DNA from: an uncultured Flavobacteriales bacterium
GTDB taxonomy: Bacteria > Bacteroidota > Bacteroidia > Flavobacteriales_G > Salibacteraceae
DNA: 64,000 nt
Reading direction: 5' to 3'
NCBI GenBank assembly: GCA_937899835.1
Contig: CALCCE010000011.1
Coordinates: 53,511-117,510, forward strand
Part shown: positions 8,174 to 17,264 of the stretch, in pieces
Position numbering within the stretch: the stretch's first letter is position 1
How the letters are laid out: each line of letters begins with the position of its first letter
Translations under genes and position numbers: made by a program
The notes under the pieces: model-generated
What the model was told of the DNA's origin: nothing
The model's database searches: none
Seen by the model: the letters and a program-made list of their open reading frames with translations, nothing else

Positions 8174-10489
8174 CTATTGATTTAGCAGCAAGAGTTTGGT
8201 AGTGCAAGCTTCTCTGCCTCCTGGCTTTTGAGTAAACATTAAATAAATACCTGAACTGACCGGTTCTCCATCGAACCGCATCTGATCCCAAACCAGACTT
8301 TCACCATCCGAAAGGGCTTCGTAAACCAAGTTGCCCGCAAGATCGGTAATTCGAACCACAGCATCGGTTTGTAGCCCGGAAATGGTGATCCCGAATTGGT
8401 GTTCAGGTGGTACTGGATTAGGATAAGCGTACACTTCGCTACAATCGATGCGTGAATTGACTTCTGTAAGTGAAAACGCCAGCAAGCCAAGATCAGTACC
8501 TATATACATCGTTTGGATGGAAGGATCGTATTCCAGCGCAATGATGGAATTCGAAAAGAGGGGGCTATCCGATTGGGTGAATTGTGCCAGTACTTGCTCT
8601 CCTTGCTCGTCAAGGACATATAAACCTCGGTTTTCGGTGCCTACCCATTTGCGGTTTTGGTGGTCTACGGCCAAGGACTTTACCCAAGCATCTTCCGGAA
8701 TAGCAATAGCACGTGCCGCATCAACAACCTGATTCTCCCAAATGGTTTGTTCAGGATCGACGAATTGAACCAGGCCTGAAGAAGTTCCGATCCATACGTT
8801 AGTATCCAAATCTTCCGCAATGCAGTGCAACTGATCGCTCGGAAATCCACCTTCTCCCGAATTTTCGGTAAGAATGCGGGCCCGATCGTCGGACACATCT
8901 TCCAGCGTACCTTCTTCCCGAAAGATCAAGACCCCACCACCTCTCGGTAGAATGGCCCATTTGGTTCCGGAACTGGCAATTAAAGTTTGATCTACAATGT
9001 GTCCCTCCATCCACTCCGAAAGGTCGAACGTGTGCCACTCGCCCGCAGGAGTTTTTACCGAAAACGGATTGTTGACCGCCGTGTTGGTCACCCAAAGATT
9101 GCCATCCCGATCGTGGTTCAAATCGGTGATGCCTATCCAATTCCAAGCCGGGTCAGCGGCTGGCATCCGGGAAAGCGTGCTGTTCTCGTGGTTGTAAGAG
9201 CCAATCAAGGTTCCGTTTTGAAACTCCCAAATACCATCTCCCAAACTACCGGCATACACATGCGTCTGATCCTGTGGGTCACTTTCGATAGCAATGAAAT
9301 CAAAAACGGTATCCAATCGAGAATCCTTCCACCGGTCTACCGATAACCAATCGCCATTGGAAAAACCATAAATGCCTCCTTGGAGCCAACGGTTTCTCCA
9401 TCCCGAATTTTTACCTCCTGGTGCTACCCAAAGGCTTCCGTTGCGGGCCGACATTCCGGTAATAGCAGAACTCGGAGGCCCAAGCGCCCGCAGCTCTTGA
9501 AATTGATTGTCAGTTCCAAAAACCAATCCCTTGTTCAAGTCGGCGATCCAGAACTTTCCCTCATAAAACAAGGCATGTCCCGGTCGTGGAGGAACATCCA
9601 ATTGATAGTTGGAAACAGCAGATACCGTTTCCCAATTTGCATCTACCACTTGAATCCACTCCGAGTGGGTAATCACCATGCGATTTTCTACTACTTCAAG
9701 GTGGTAAGTGCTTTTGTTAGACAGCGTATCCACCACTTGCCAGGCAGAGTCTTTCCAAGTCCACACAGTGTCGGTTCGGTAAGCCTCGTTTCTATGGTTT
9801 GCATAGTAGGTTCCTTCTAAGCATGCGATGGCATCCAGTTGCCGTTTTCCCCAGGGCAAGCTTCCGAGATAAGACCAAAAACACGGGTAGGGCAATGTGC
9901 CATTGTCCAGCGAAGCAAACCGCGCACCTTTTGGGGTGGCCAACACCATGGTGTTGCCATCCGAAGCAAAATCCAACACTTGCAAAAAACCCTCATCCAC
10001 TCCTGGGTAATAGAAGTTGCGCACCTCTCTTTTGTCGGGGTCCAGTTCCACCAATCCAAAGTCACAACCGAGATAGAGCCTACCGGCAATCTCTCGAATG
10101 CGGTTGATCTTTTTGCCTGAATTGATCGAAGTCAAACGTATGGCAGGTAAGTTGAATAAGTTTCCATTGGAGTAGAAGTCAACATCTCCCGATGCATACC
10201 CAATCACCAATTGATCACTGGCATGATGGTAAGCCATTGCCGTAATGTCGAGGTTGGATAATCCTTGCACCTTACTCAATCGTTCTAACTCCCCGGAGGA
10301 GCGATGGTATACCAAAACACCATTATCATTGGCAGCAAACGCCTGGTTGGGACTCACCGCTACCAAACGTCCTTTTTGGTAAGAAAGAAATTCTTGCCAA
10401 TTACCAATGATCGAAGACTGTGCAAAAAGATTACCCACTATATCTACAAGAAATAAGGCGAACAGCAAATATTTGAGGGAACGCCTCAC
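8174..10489 (-). CDS. PorZ-like type IX secretion protein, first of a tandem pair
   Basis: A 771-residue protein of the same architecture as its downstream neighbour: signal peptide ending at LFAQ (about residue 24), propeller repeats with the NWQEFLSYQKG start and YASGDVDFYSNGN, and a C-terminal CSEVYAYPNPVPP ... TTKLLLLNQ domain. The start is a GTG. The two proteins share order and motifs throughout, so this is a tandem duplication, but they have diverged widely. Either may be the true PorZ, with the other specialised. The gene lies 342 bp downstream of mnmG and is the first of a recO-containing operon. Confidence 0.8.
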   Translation of the reverse strand: MRRSLKYLLFALFLVDIVGNLFAQSSIIGNWQEFLSYQKGRLVAVSPNQAFAANDNGVLVYHRSSGELERLSKVQGLSNLDITAMAYHHASDQLVIGYASGDVDFYSNGNLFNLPAIRLTSINSGKKINRIREIAGRLYLGCDFGLVELDPDKREVRNFYYPGVDEGFLQVLDFASDGNTMVLATPKGARFASLDNGTLPYPCFWSYLGSLPWGKRQLDAIACLEGTYYANHRNEAYRTDTVWTWKDSAWQVVDTLSNKSTYHLEVVENRMVITHSEWIQVVDANWETVSAVSNYQLDVPPRPGHALFYEGKFWIADLNKGLVFGTDNQFQELRALGPPSSAITGMSARNGSLWVAPGGKNSGWRNRWLQGGIYGFSNGDWLSVDRWKDSRLDTVFDFIAIESDPQDQTHVYAGSLGDGIWEFQNGTLIGSYNHENSTLSRMPAADPAWNWIGITDLNHDRDGNLWVTNTAVNNPFSVKTPAGEWHTFDLSEWMEGHIVDQTLIASSGTKWAILPRGGGVLIFREEGTLEDVSDDRARILTENSGEGGFPSDQLHCIAEDLDTNVWIGTSSGLVQFVDPEQTIWENQVVDAARAIAIPEDAWVKSLAVDHQNRKWVGTENRGLYVLDEQGEQVLAQFTQSDSPLFSNSIIALEYDPSIQTMYIGTDLGLLAFSLTEVNSRIDCSEVYAYPNPVPPEHQFGITISGLQTDAVVRITDLAGNLVYEALSDGESLVWDQMRFDGEPVSSGIYLMFTQKPGGREACTTKLLLLNQ

Positions 10490-10831
10490 GATAGCGGAGA
10501 AGAAACTAAATTGAATCTGGTTTATTGTTTGAGAACGTTCGATTGAAAAAACGGATTCTCAGGAATCGAGTAAAGCTACAGTGTGTCTATCAAATTTACG
10601 TTACGGAAGACGAATTGGCTCAATTAGCTCCTCGAATTTTACATAACAATCTGAACTACAGGTTATTAAGTGTTAAAATTGCAAAGTCTCCTGAATCTAA
10701 TGATCTCCGTATGCCGAAGGGTACAACACCAGCGAGGGCCTTTAGCGGCTTAAATCGCTTTTAAATGCCAATTTCTTTATAAAGCGCTAAAATCAGTAGG
10801 CAAAGTCAGGCGATTTGTTCCACGTGGAACA
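10490..10831. other. intergenic region between mnmG and the porZ-like pair
   Basis: The 342-bp gap contains the parS-like palindrome at its mnmG end and the promoter region of the porZ-like genes. A 79-codon plus-strand frame (10525-10764) lacks an ATG or recognisable features and is not accepted as a gene. A stem can be drawn from GCCGAAGG to CCTT-TAG-CGGC at about 10712-10751. Nothing else convincing is visible. Confidence 0.5.
10816..10831. promoter_or_regulatory. parS: parS-like centromere site 1
   Basis: TGTTCCACGTGGAACA is a perfect 16-bp palindrome matching the ParB-binding consensus TGTTnCACGTGnAACA. It directly abuts the mnmG stop codon. A second identical copy lies just upstream of mnmG. 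Confidence 0.8.
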
Positions 10832-12703
10832 TTACCGTCCGATGTGCACCATCAAAACAGAAATGTCCGCAGGAGTGACTCCACTAATTCGGGAAGCCTG
10901 ACCCAGGGTACTGGGTTGCACCTCCGAGAGCTTTTCACGGGCTTCCATCGAAAGCGCATTGATCTGATGATAATCAAAATCAGATTTCAAAAAGACATCA
11001 TCCAGTTTGGTCATCTTCTCCGCCAACTCCTTTTCCTTTTGTAGGTAGCCTTCGTACTTTACTTGAATCTCCGATTGCTCCAAAACCTCGGAGCGCAAGT
11101 CACCAAGTTGATCAATCAACAAGTTTACATCGGGTTGCTCCACCAGGAGATCTTCCAAATGAACTTGAGGTCGAGAAAGTACCGTTACCAATTTCACCTT
11201 ATGCTTGATGGGTGTCGTACCAAGTTCCTCGAGTTTTGGATTAATCACCTCTGGCTCCAAACTGCTCTTGCGGTACACTTTTAACAACCCTTGGGTATTT
11301 GCCTTTTTCGATTCCATCCGGCTAAGCCGCTCATCTGTGGCCAGGCCCAATTGATGAGACCGCTCAGTAAGACGAAAGTCTGCATTGTCCTGCCGCAATA
11401 GAATCCGGTGCTCGGCCCTACTGGTAAACATCCGATAAGGCTCCTCTGTACCTTTAGTTACCAAGTCATCGATGAGCACCCCAATGTAGGCCTCGTCTCT
11501 TTTTAATACGAACGGTTCTTTTTCGCTCAATTTGAGGTGGGCATTTATTCCCGCCATCAAGCCTTGACAAGCAGCTTCTTCATAACCGGTAGTACCATTT
11601 ATTTGACCCGCGAAATACAGGTGCTCAACAGGCTTTGTCTCCAAAGTCAGTTGCAATTGGAGTGGAGGAAAATAGTCGTATTCGATGGCATAACCAGGAC
11701 GAAACATCTTGGCATTCTCAAATCCTGGAATTAACTTTAAGGCTGCTTGTTGTACTTCCTCAGGGAGACTGGTGCTAAACCCATTCACATAAATCTCTAC
11801 GGTATCCCATCCTTCAGGTTCAACAAAAATCTGATGACGATCCTTGTCCGCGAATCGATCGATTTTGTCTTCAATAGAGGGGCAATACCTTGGCCCTAAA
11901 GATTGAATTCGACCATTGAACATGGGAGATCGATCGAAGCCCGTCCGCAACATCTCGTGAACCTCCGTATTGGTAAAAGATATCCAACAATGGCGTTGCT
12001 GCTTCAACTCGAAATGATTCAAATACGAAAACCGACCTGGAATTTTATCCCCATACTGCGGCTCCATCATTTCATAATTCAACGATCGACCGTCAATTCT
12101 GGGTGGAGTTCCGGTTTTCATGCGGCCACTTTTGAAACCCAGCTCTACCAATTCTTCAGTAATTCCATAACTGGCACGTTCACCGGCCCGGCCTCCTCCA
12201 AAATTCTTTTCACCAATATGGATTAATCCATTTAGGAAAGTACCACTTGTGAGAACAACCGAACGTGCAGATATGACCGTTCCTAAACTTGTTTTTACTC
12301 CTGTGACTTTACCACCCTCTACTCGAATTCCCGTAACCATGTCTTGCCAAAAATCGAGATTGGGAGTGCCCTCTAAAATCTTCCGCCATTCATTGGAGAA
12401 CAACATACGATCATTTTGAGTCCGGGGGCTCCACATGGCAGGCCCTTTACTCCGATTGAGCATCCGAAACTGAATGGCAGACAAGTCGCTCACAATGCCT
12501 GAGAAACCACCCAAGGCATCAATCTCTCGAACAATTTGCCCTTTGGCAATTCCACCCATTGCTGGATTACAAGACATTTGCCCGACTCGCCCAAGGTCCA
12601 TAGTAATGAGCAGCACGCTGGATCCTAAGTTCGCAGCTGCTGCGGCTGCCTCACATCCGGCATGGCCGGCTCCCACTACAATAACATCATACGCTTGCAG
12701 CAT
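10832..12703 (-). CDS. mnmG: tRNA uridine-5-carboxymethylaminomethyl modification enzyme MnmG (GidA)
   Basis: A 623-residue FAD enzyme. With MnmE it installs the (carboxymethyl)aminomethyl group on U34 of tRNAs reading NNA/NNG codons. Visible features are the N-terminal dinucleotide loop [12 protein letters not shown], the GidA signature segments [15 protein letters not shown] and [10 protein letters not shown], the [17 protein letters not shown] motif, and the C-terminal helical MnmE-binding domain with YEGYLQKE. Length is normal for the family. It reads downstream of ybeY with a 77-bp gap and is bracketed by two parS-like sites. In many bacteria gidA lies near the replication origin. Confidence 0.97.
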   Translation of the reverse strand: MLQAYDVIVVGAGHAGCEAAAAAANLGSSVLLITMDLGRVGQMSCNPAMGGIAKGQIVREIDALGGFSGIVSDLSAIQFRMLNRSKGPAMWSPRTQNDRMLFSNEWRKILEGTPNLDFWQDMVTGIRVEGGKVTGVKTSLGTVISARSVVLTSGTFLNGLIHIGEKNFGGGRAGERASYGITEELVELGFKSGRMKTGTPPRIDGRSLNYEMMEPQYGDKIPGRFSYLNHFELKQQRHCWISFTNTEVHEMLRTGFDRSPMFNGRIQSLGPRYCPSIEDKIDRFADKDRHQIFVEPEGWDTVEIYVNGFSTSLPEEVQQAALKLIPGFENAKMFRPGYAIEYDYFPPLQLQLTLETKPVEHLYFAGQINGTTGYEEAACQGLMAGINAHLKLSEKEPFVLKRDEAYIGVLIDDLVTKGTEEPYRMFTSRAEHRILLRQDNADFRLTERSHQLGLATDERLSRMESKKANTQGLLKVYRKSSLEPEVINPKLEELGTTPIKHKVKLVTVLSRPQVHLEDLLVEQPDVNLLIDQLGDLRSEVLEQSEIQVKYEGYLQKEKELAEKMTKLDDVFLKSDFDYHQINALSMEAREKLSEVQPSTLGQASRISGVTPADISVLMVHIGR

Positions 12704-12717
12704 ACTAAATCATATTG

Positions 12718-12733
12718 TGTTCCACGTGGAACA
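12718..12733. promoter_or_regulatory. parS: parS-like centromere site 2
   Basis: TGTTCCACGTGGAACA is identical to the copy at the other end of mnmG. It lies in the ybeY-mnmG gap, 14 bp upstream of the mnmG ATG. A perfect 16-bp palindrome occurring twice at this spacing is very unlikely by chance. Confidence 0.8.
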
Positions 12734-12780
12734 TACTTGAAAATAGAAAGAATAAAGCTGAAATTCAGCGCTCTAACGGC

Positions 12781-13206
12781 CTAAAATTCACGCAAAGTTA
12801 GGTAATAATCTTCTTTGGCGCGCATCGCTACTTGTTCGTCCTGGGTCTTATCCGAGTAACCCAACAGGTGCAATATCCCATGGACGATAACGCGGTGCAG
12901 TTCGGTCTTCAAAGATTGCCCCAAGGATTTGGCGTTGTCGCGTATACGATCAATGCTTAGTAAGATATCGCCCGATATTGTCTCACCCTCGCCATAGTCG
13001 AAAGTGATGACATCGGTGAAATAGTCGTGGTTGAGGTATTGACGATTGACCGATAGCAGATACTCATCGCTGCAAACTACAATGCTAATGTCTTGTAGTT
13101 GCTTACCATGGTCTGTGACCACCCGTTCTAGCCAAGTGCGTAAAGCACCTCGCATTCTTATCTGATACTTGGTTTCTTGGGAATAAAAGCGAATACCGTT
13201 CGCCAT
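12781..13206 (-). CDS. ybeY: rRNA maturation endoribonuclease YbeY
   Basis: A 141-residue zinc-dependent endoribonuclease for 16S rRNA 3' maturation and ribosome quality control. The H-x3-H-x5-(H/D) metal site is present as His109, His113 and Asp119 in HGILHLLGYSD; the third ligand is Asp rather than the E. coli His. The conserved YLNHDYFTDVITF segment is also present. It starts 6 bp after the stop of the RsbW-like ATPase gene and is probably co-transcribed with it and with the DUF4175 gene. Confidence 0.95.
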   Translation of the reverse strand: MANGIRFYSQETKYQIRMRGALRTWLERVVTDHGKQLQDISIVVCSDEYLLSVNRQYLNHDYFTDVITFDYGEGETISGDILLSIDRIRDNAKSLGQSLKTELHRVIVHGILHLLGYSDKTQDEQVAMRAKEDYYLTLREF

Positions 13207-13212
13207 GACCGA

Positions 13213-13653
13213 CTATTCGGCAGGGGCGGTGGTGCTCGTGTTGAAGTTGAGCTCTACCACACGACCATCCTCTGTAAACTCTACTTCGTCAGCGAGGTTG
13301 CGCATTAGAAAGATACCTCTCCCGTTTGGTTTTTCAAGATTTGCCGGGTCAGTAGGATCGGGTAGATTTTCGAAATCAAACCCGGTTCCAAAATCACGGA
13401 CAAAAAAGGTCAACTTGTCCTGTTCAGTGGTGTAAGTAATTTCTACATCCTTTTCAGGATTCAATTGATTCCCGTGCTGAATTGCATTGTTGACCGCCTC
13501 GGTGAGGGCCACCAAAATATTGCCGTAGTGATCTTCGCTGATACTGTGTTGTTCACAGATAGTATCTACGAGTTTATCGACCTGGGCAATGCTCTCGGTT
13601 TTGGAGGGGAAGCTGATTTTGCGACTTTCGTTTTCCACAATGTTACTTTTCAA
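13213..13653 (-). CDS. RsbW-like ATP-binding protein (GHKL serine kinase/anti-sigma type)
   Basis: A 146-residue single GHKL ATPase domain with an N-box (ALTEAVNNAIQHGN), a G1 segment (VRDFGTGFDF) and a G2 glycine loop (NGRGIFLM). This compact form is typical of RsbW/SpoIIAB-type serine kinases that work in partner-switching pathways with an STAS protein and a PP2C phosphatase. No STAS gene is next to it, but a SpoIIE-type phosphatase is encoded at 30.4-33.7 kb. The start is a TTG overlapping the end of the DUF4175 gene by 11 bp, implying translational coupling. Confidence 0.85.
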   Translation of the reverse strand: MKSNIVENESRKISFPSKTESIAQVDKLVDTICEQHSISEDHYGNILVALTEAVNNAIQHGNQLNPEKDVEITYTTEQDKLTFFVRDFGTGFDFENLPDPTDPANLEKPNGRGIFLMRNLADEVEFTEDGRVVELNFNTSTTAPAE

Positions 13654-16600
13654 TGCCGTTGAAATATTCGTTTACCTTCCGCTTATAAAACGGGCTAAGC
13701 GAAGGGGGGACCGTTTTAAGCATCTCAATTTCCCTGTCGTTAACGGTATTGTCATCAAAAAGTTCCGCCGGATTGCGAAAATTGCCATCTTGAGCTTCTC
13801 GGGATTCGCGTTTATTATCGAATTCGCGTTCCCTCTCCGCCTTTTCTGATTCCAGAAGACGGGTAAGAATTTCTTGCTGACGCTTTAGCGTTTCTAAGGT
13901 AATTCGGCGGTTTACAAGGTCTGTTTCGGTCTCTTCCATCATGTCAGAAAGTTCTTTTAACCGACCTTTTCCCCCTTCATTACCTTCCCCCTCTAATTCA
14001 TTGGCCAATTTACGCAATTCATTTCGAATTGCTTCTTGCTGTGCTGCAAGCCGCGCCAAGTCCTTGCTAAGACCTCCTCCCATGCCCGGCATACTGCCCG
14101 GCTTTTGACCTCCTGGGTTCTTTCCCATCTGTTGCCTCAGCTTTTCTATTTGCTGATTCAATTGCTGTTGCATTTGACGCATATTGCCCATCGATGGCTT
14201 GGGCTGACCCTGGCCTGGTTTGGAACAACTTCCGTTGCCTTGCATCTGCTGTTGCATTTGTTGCTGCATTTGCTGCACCGCTTCGTCGAGCATCAAAGCC
14301 AGATTGTTGATCGAAGTCATTACATACTGCTGCCGTTTGGTGGCCTTCATGGTGTATTCCCGACCCCGGTTGGGAGGTTGGTTGGTCAACAACTCCATGG
14401 CTTTGTCCATATCATTGTTGATGGCGGTCATTTCACGGTTTACAATGGGTTCAATCTGAACTACCCGCTTGCTGAGGGCGAACAGTGAATCTTCAATCAC
14501 TCGGGCATCATCCCTTAATTTTTTCTGTTGTTGCGTCAATTCACGATAGCGTGGGGCATTGGGCCGCACGTCTCCCAATTCCAGCATCAGTTCTTCCTGG
14601 TCGAAAGAGAGTTGTACCAAGTTTTCCAACAATTCCCGGAGCTTGCCCAAGTCTTCCGTTTGACCCTGCTGTTGCATTTGTTGCTGCATTTGCATCAAAC
14701 TTTGCTGCATTTGCTCCATCTTTTCACCCGCTTTTTTCTGCGATTCGTTGGCCTTTTTGCGCTTGTTGTCCTGAAGCTGTTGCGAGCTGTTTTCCATGTT
14801 TTCCTGAATCTCTTGCTGCTCTTGCTCCGTATCGCTCATCTCGTTCGGGTTCTCGAGTTCTTCGTTCTTTTTTTCCAGTTCCTCTAAATCCTTTTTCAAA
14901 TCCTCGAACTTCTCGTTGAGTTCTTCTTGGTCCTCGCTGAGCTCTTCGCTATCGTTGGATTTATCTTCAGTTTGCTCGGCCAACTCTTCTTGCTCCTCTT
15001 TCAATTCTTCCAATTCTTCAATGGCGTCTTGCAGCTTTTGCTCAAATTCCAACTGCTTGAAAATTTCCAGGTTCCGATCCAGCTCTTTTTCGATGTCTTC
15101 GTTGCTCAATTCCATCTGCTCCAACATCTCCTGAAGCTTCTCTTTGTTCATGGTCTCCATGAGCTCTTCCAGTTCATCGAAGAGCTCCTTCATTTCGTCG
15201 GTCATCACCTTTTCGAAGAGCTCTTCCAGCTGCCGTTGCTTTTCCAGCAACTGTTCGTCCATGGGAGAAAATTCATTGCGTTCGAGGTTGTTTTGCTTGT
15301 TCTCGTTTTTGATTTCCTCGATCTGGTTTTCCAGGTTCTTCTGTTTCTCTAAAATTTCCTGGAGGTTCTTTTTCTCTTGCCAACCCAGTTTTTTCTTTTC
15401 CAGCAACTTCTTGTTCAATGCGTCAATGTCGTTCTGCAAATCGCGCACGTCGTCGAGGCTTTGCTCCAGGTCTTTCTTCAATTCCTGGTTGTTTTCGTCT
15501 GCCTTATCGGCGATTTCTTCACGGGTAGGAGCACGAAATACTTGTTTCTGAGTGCGGGTAGACTTACTGCCCGAAACGCCATCATTGTCCCATACTTCGA
15601 AGTAGTATTCGATTTGATCGCCGGCCTCCATGGAGAGGTCCGCAAAGTCCCACAGGTGAAAGAATTGCTGTTGGGTAGCGGTAGGAGCAATGCGGATAGC
15701 TGTCGATTGCATTTCACTCGGACCTTTGGCGTTGCCTTCTGCATCCACAAAGCGATAATGGAACGTCAACTGCTTGAAACCGTAATCGTCTTCAATGGTA
15801 CCTCGGAAATAGATTCTCCGTGAAGTTGTACTGTCCTCTTTTTGTTCCAGGCGAATAGCAGGATAAGCATCAGGTACTACGTCGATTGCATATAATACAG
15901 AATCTTTGCTGCGAACGAATTCATTCTGAGTGGTTACAGCATAGCTGGTGCTTTTCAAAAAACGGTTGGAAAAACGGTATTCGTTTTCGCCCACAGGCTC
16001 TAAAGCCAGTGAAGAATCGGCAAAGCTCACCCGAACCTGTTCGGTATTGCGCGTAGCAAACTTCCAATTCACCTTGGTCCCGGCAGGAATCAACAAGTCT
16101 CCTGTATTTTTCACGGTTTCATTGGACTTTCCGAGGTAGGCAGGATACTCCAACCGGATGTCAAAATTCAAAAGCAGTGGTTTGGGAAGAGCGGTTAATT
16201 CATGCTCTTTGGAATCTACTTCGTCCGCAGTCAAGCGAAACTGAGTGGATTTTTGAAGGTTTTTGAAGGTGTAAGAAAAACGGTGCTTCTCAGTAGCTTG
16301 AAGCTTGTAACGTCCTCCATCGATTTCAATAAAAACTTCGGAAGGCAGTTCATCTCCTCCGAGCTTCACCTGCAACTCAAAATCTTCTTGTTGCACAGCC
16401 TCTAATTTTTCGTTGAGTATCTCGAAGGCAAACGGAGGTGGAATTTCAAATTCCTGGTTGTAGTTCACCAACCGCTCTGTGCTATCGGTGATAATGCTTG
16501 GAGCACCAAACACAATGGCCAACATCACCAACAGAGGAGGAAGCGCGTATTTGAGGTATTTGCGGTTTTGACGCAGGTCGATCGCTGCATTGAAAGGTAC

Positions 16601-17029
16601 TGGCGACAATTCGAGTGTCCGCTGCTCAATACTAGCCGAAATCATGGCAGCTTGATTAGGATTAAGCTCTAACTGCTGCTGCAATTGCAATGTATTGGTG
16701 AGTTTATCCTGCACTTCACCAAAGTGAGACCCAATGATGTTGGCCGCCTCCGCATGGGAGATTACTTTCCCTAAGCGAAACAAGCGAACAAGTGGGAAGG
16801 CGACAAAGCGCACCAGAATGTATCCTGCGGCCAACAGGTAAGAGAAAAACAGCACCATTCGACCAGTGGAGTCGAAGTGCGCTAAATATTCCAATACCGT
16901 AACGGCCAGAAAAAAGCCCAAAAGGAGAGAAATGCTGTACAAACCACCCCGAATGAGTTGGTTTTTGTAGTATTTGCGTATGAAGGCGTCCAGCTTGAAA
17001 ATCAGCTGGTTGGATTGGTTGTTTTCCAT
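13643..17029 (-). CDS. DUF4175 family membrane protein with long coiled coil
   Basis: A large protein of 1128 residues. It has two transmembrane segments near residues 35-75 and another near 140-165, a beta-rich region (about 170-490), then several hundred residues of Glu/Lys/Gln-rich coiled coil and Met/Gln-rich low-complexity repeats (QMQQQMQQQ type). The order matches Bacteroidota DUF4175 proteins, whose role is unknown. I used the MENNQSNQ start at 17029; a TTG 13 codons upstream is also possible. It is the first gene of a run with the RsbW-like ATPase and ybeY. Many apparent plus-strand frames opposite it are artefacts of its repetitive composition. Confidence 0.8.
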   Translation of the reverse strand: MENNQSNQLIFKLDAFIRKYYKNQLIRGGLYSISLLLGFFLAVTVLEYLAHFDSTGRMVLFFSYLLAAGYILVRFVAFPLVRLFRLGKVISHAEAANIIGSHFGEVQDKLTNTLQLQQQLELNPNQAAMISASIEQRTLELSPVPFNAAIDLRQNRKYLKYALPPLLVMLAIVFGAPSIITDSTERLVNYNQEFEIPPPFAFEILNEKLEAVQQEDFELQVKLGGDELPSEVFIEIDGGRYKLQATEKHRFSYTFKNLQKSTQFRLTADEVDSKEHELTALPKPLLLNFDIRLEYPAYLGKSNETVKNTGDLLIPAGTKVNWKFATRNTEQVRVSFADSSLALEPVGENEYRFSNRFLKSTSYAVTTQNEFVRSKDSVLYAIDVVPDAYPAIRLEQKEDSTTSRRIYFRGTIEDDYGFKQLTFHYRFVDAEGNAKGPSEMQSTAIRIAPTATQQQFFHLWDFADLSMEAGDQIEYYFEVWDNDGVSGSKSTRTQKQVFRAPTREEIADKADENNQELKKDLEQSLDDVRDLQNDIDALNKKLLEKKKLGWQEKKNLQEILEKQKNLENQIEEIKNENKQNNLERNEFSPMDEQLLEKQRQLEELFEKVMTDEMKELFDELEELMETMNKEKLQEMLEQMELSNEDIEKELDRNLEIFKQLEFEQKLQDAIEELEELKEEQEELAEQTEDKSNDSEELSEDQEELNEKFEDLKKDLEELEKKNEELENPNEMSDTEQEQQEIQENMENSSQQLQDNKRKKANESQKKAGEKMEQMQQSLMQMQQQMQQQGQTEDLGKLRELLENLVQLSFDQEELMLELGDVRPNAPRYRELTQQQKKLRDDARVIEDSLFALSKRVVQIEPIVNREMTAINNDMDKAMELLTNQPPNRGREYTMKATKRQQYVMTSINNLALMLDEAVQQMQQQMQQQMQGNGSCSKPGQGQPKPSMGNMRQMQQQLNQQIEKLRQQMGKNPGGQKPGSMPGMGGGLSKDLARLAAQQEAIRNELRKLANELEGEGNEGGKGRLKELSDMMEETETDLVNRRITLETLKRQQEILTRLLESEKAEREREFDNKRESREAQDGNFRNPAELFDDNTVNDREIEMLKTVPPSLSPFYKRKVNEYFNGIEK

Positions 17030-17226
17030 GAATCGTATAACGTAACCCTTCACGGGTTTGTTTTGCAACTTATGAAGCTACTAAAGTTCCGAAAATAATG
17101 GCCCCCATTCTATGCAGAACCATTCGTTCAGCGGTAACATTTAACAAAAATTAAGCCTAAATCCTGGCCAAAAATTCCAATCCGGAGTTCACCGACGATT
17201 AGAAACGATTTGGCTTTGCCTTTTCC

Positions 17227-17234
17227 TATCTTTG
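17227..17234 (+). promoter_or_regulatory. -7 promoter element of gltX
   Basis: TATCTTTG matches the Bacteroidota TAnnTTTG -7 box and lies 30 bp upstream of the gltX ATG. No clean -33 TTG at the usual spacing is visible, so the call rests on the -7 box and its position. Confidence 0.45.
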
Positions 17235-17264
17235 CCGCTCATTTTTAAAAACCTGTAAGCCATC

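Noticed and set aside
8172..8291. N-terminal extension of the second porZ-like gene into its upstream neighbour
   Set aside because: The extension is not signal-peptide-like; the ATG at 8171, 2 bp after the previous stop, gives a normal exported N-terminus.
10525..10764. Plus-strand 79-codon frame between mnmG and the porZ-like genes
   Set aside because: TTG start, no ribosome-binding site or family features, and it lies in a promoter/parS region.
14214..14280. Short tandem repeats that might suggest a CRISPR or minisatellite
   Set aside because: They encode Met/Gln-rich low-complexity protein within DUF4175, with irregular units and no spacers.
14036..15551. Several long plus-strand frames (up to 150 codons) opposite the DUF4175 gene
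   Set aside because: They are antisense artefacts of Glu/Gln/Lys-rich coiled-coil codons (Leu/Phe/Ser-rich translations).
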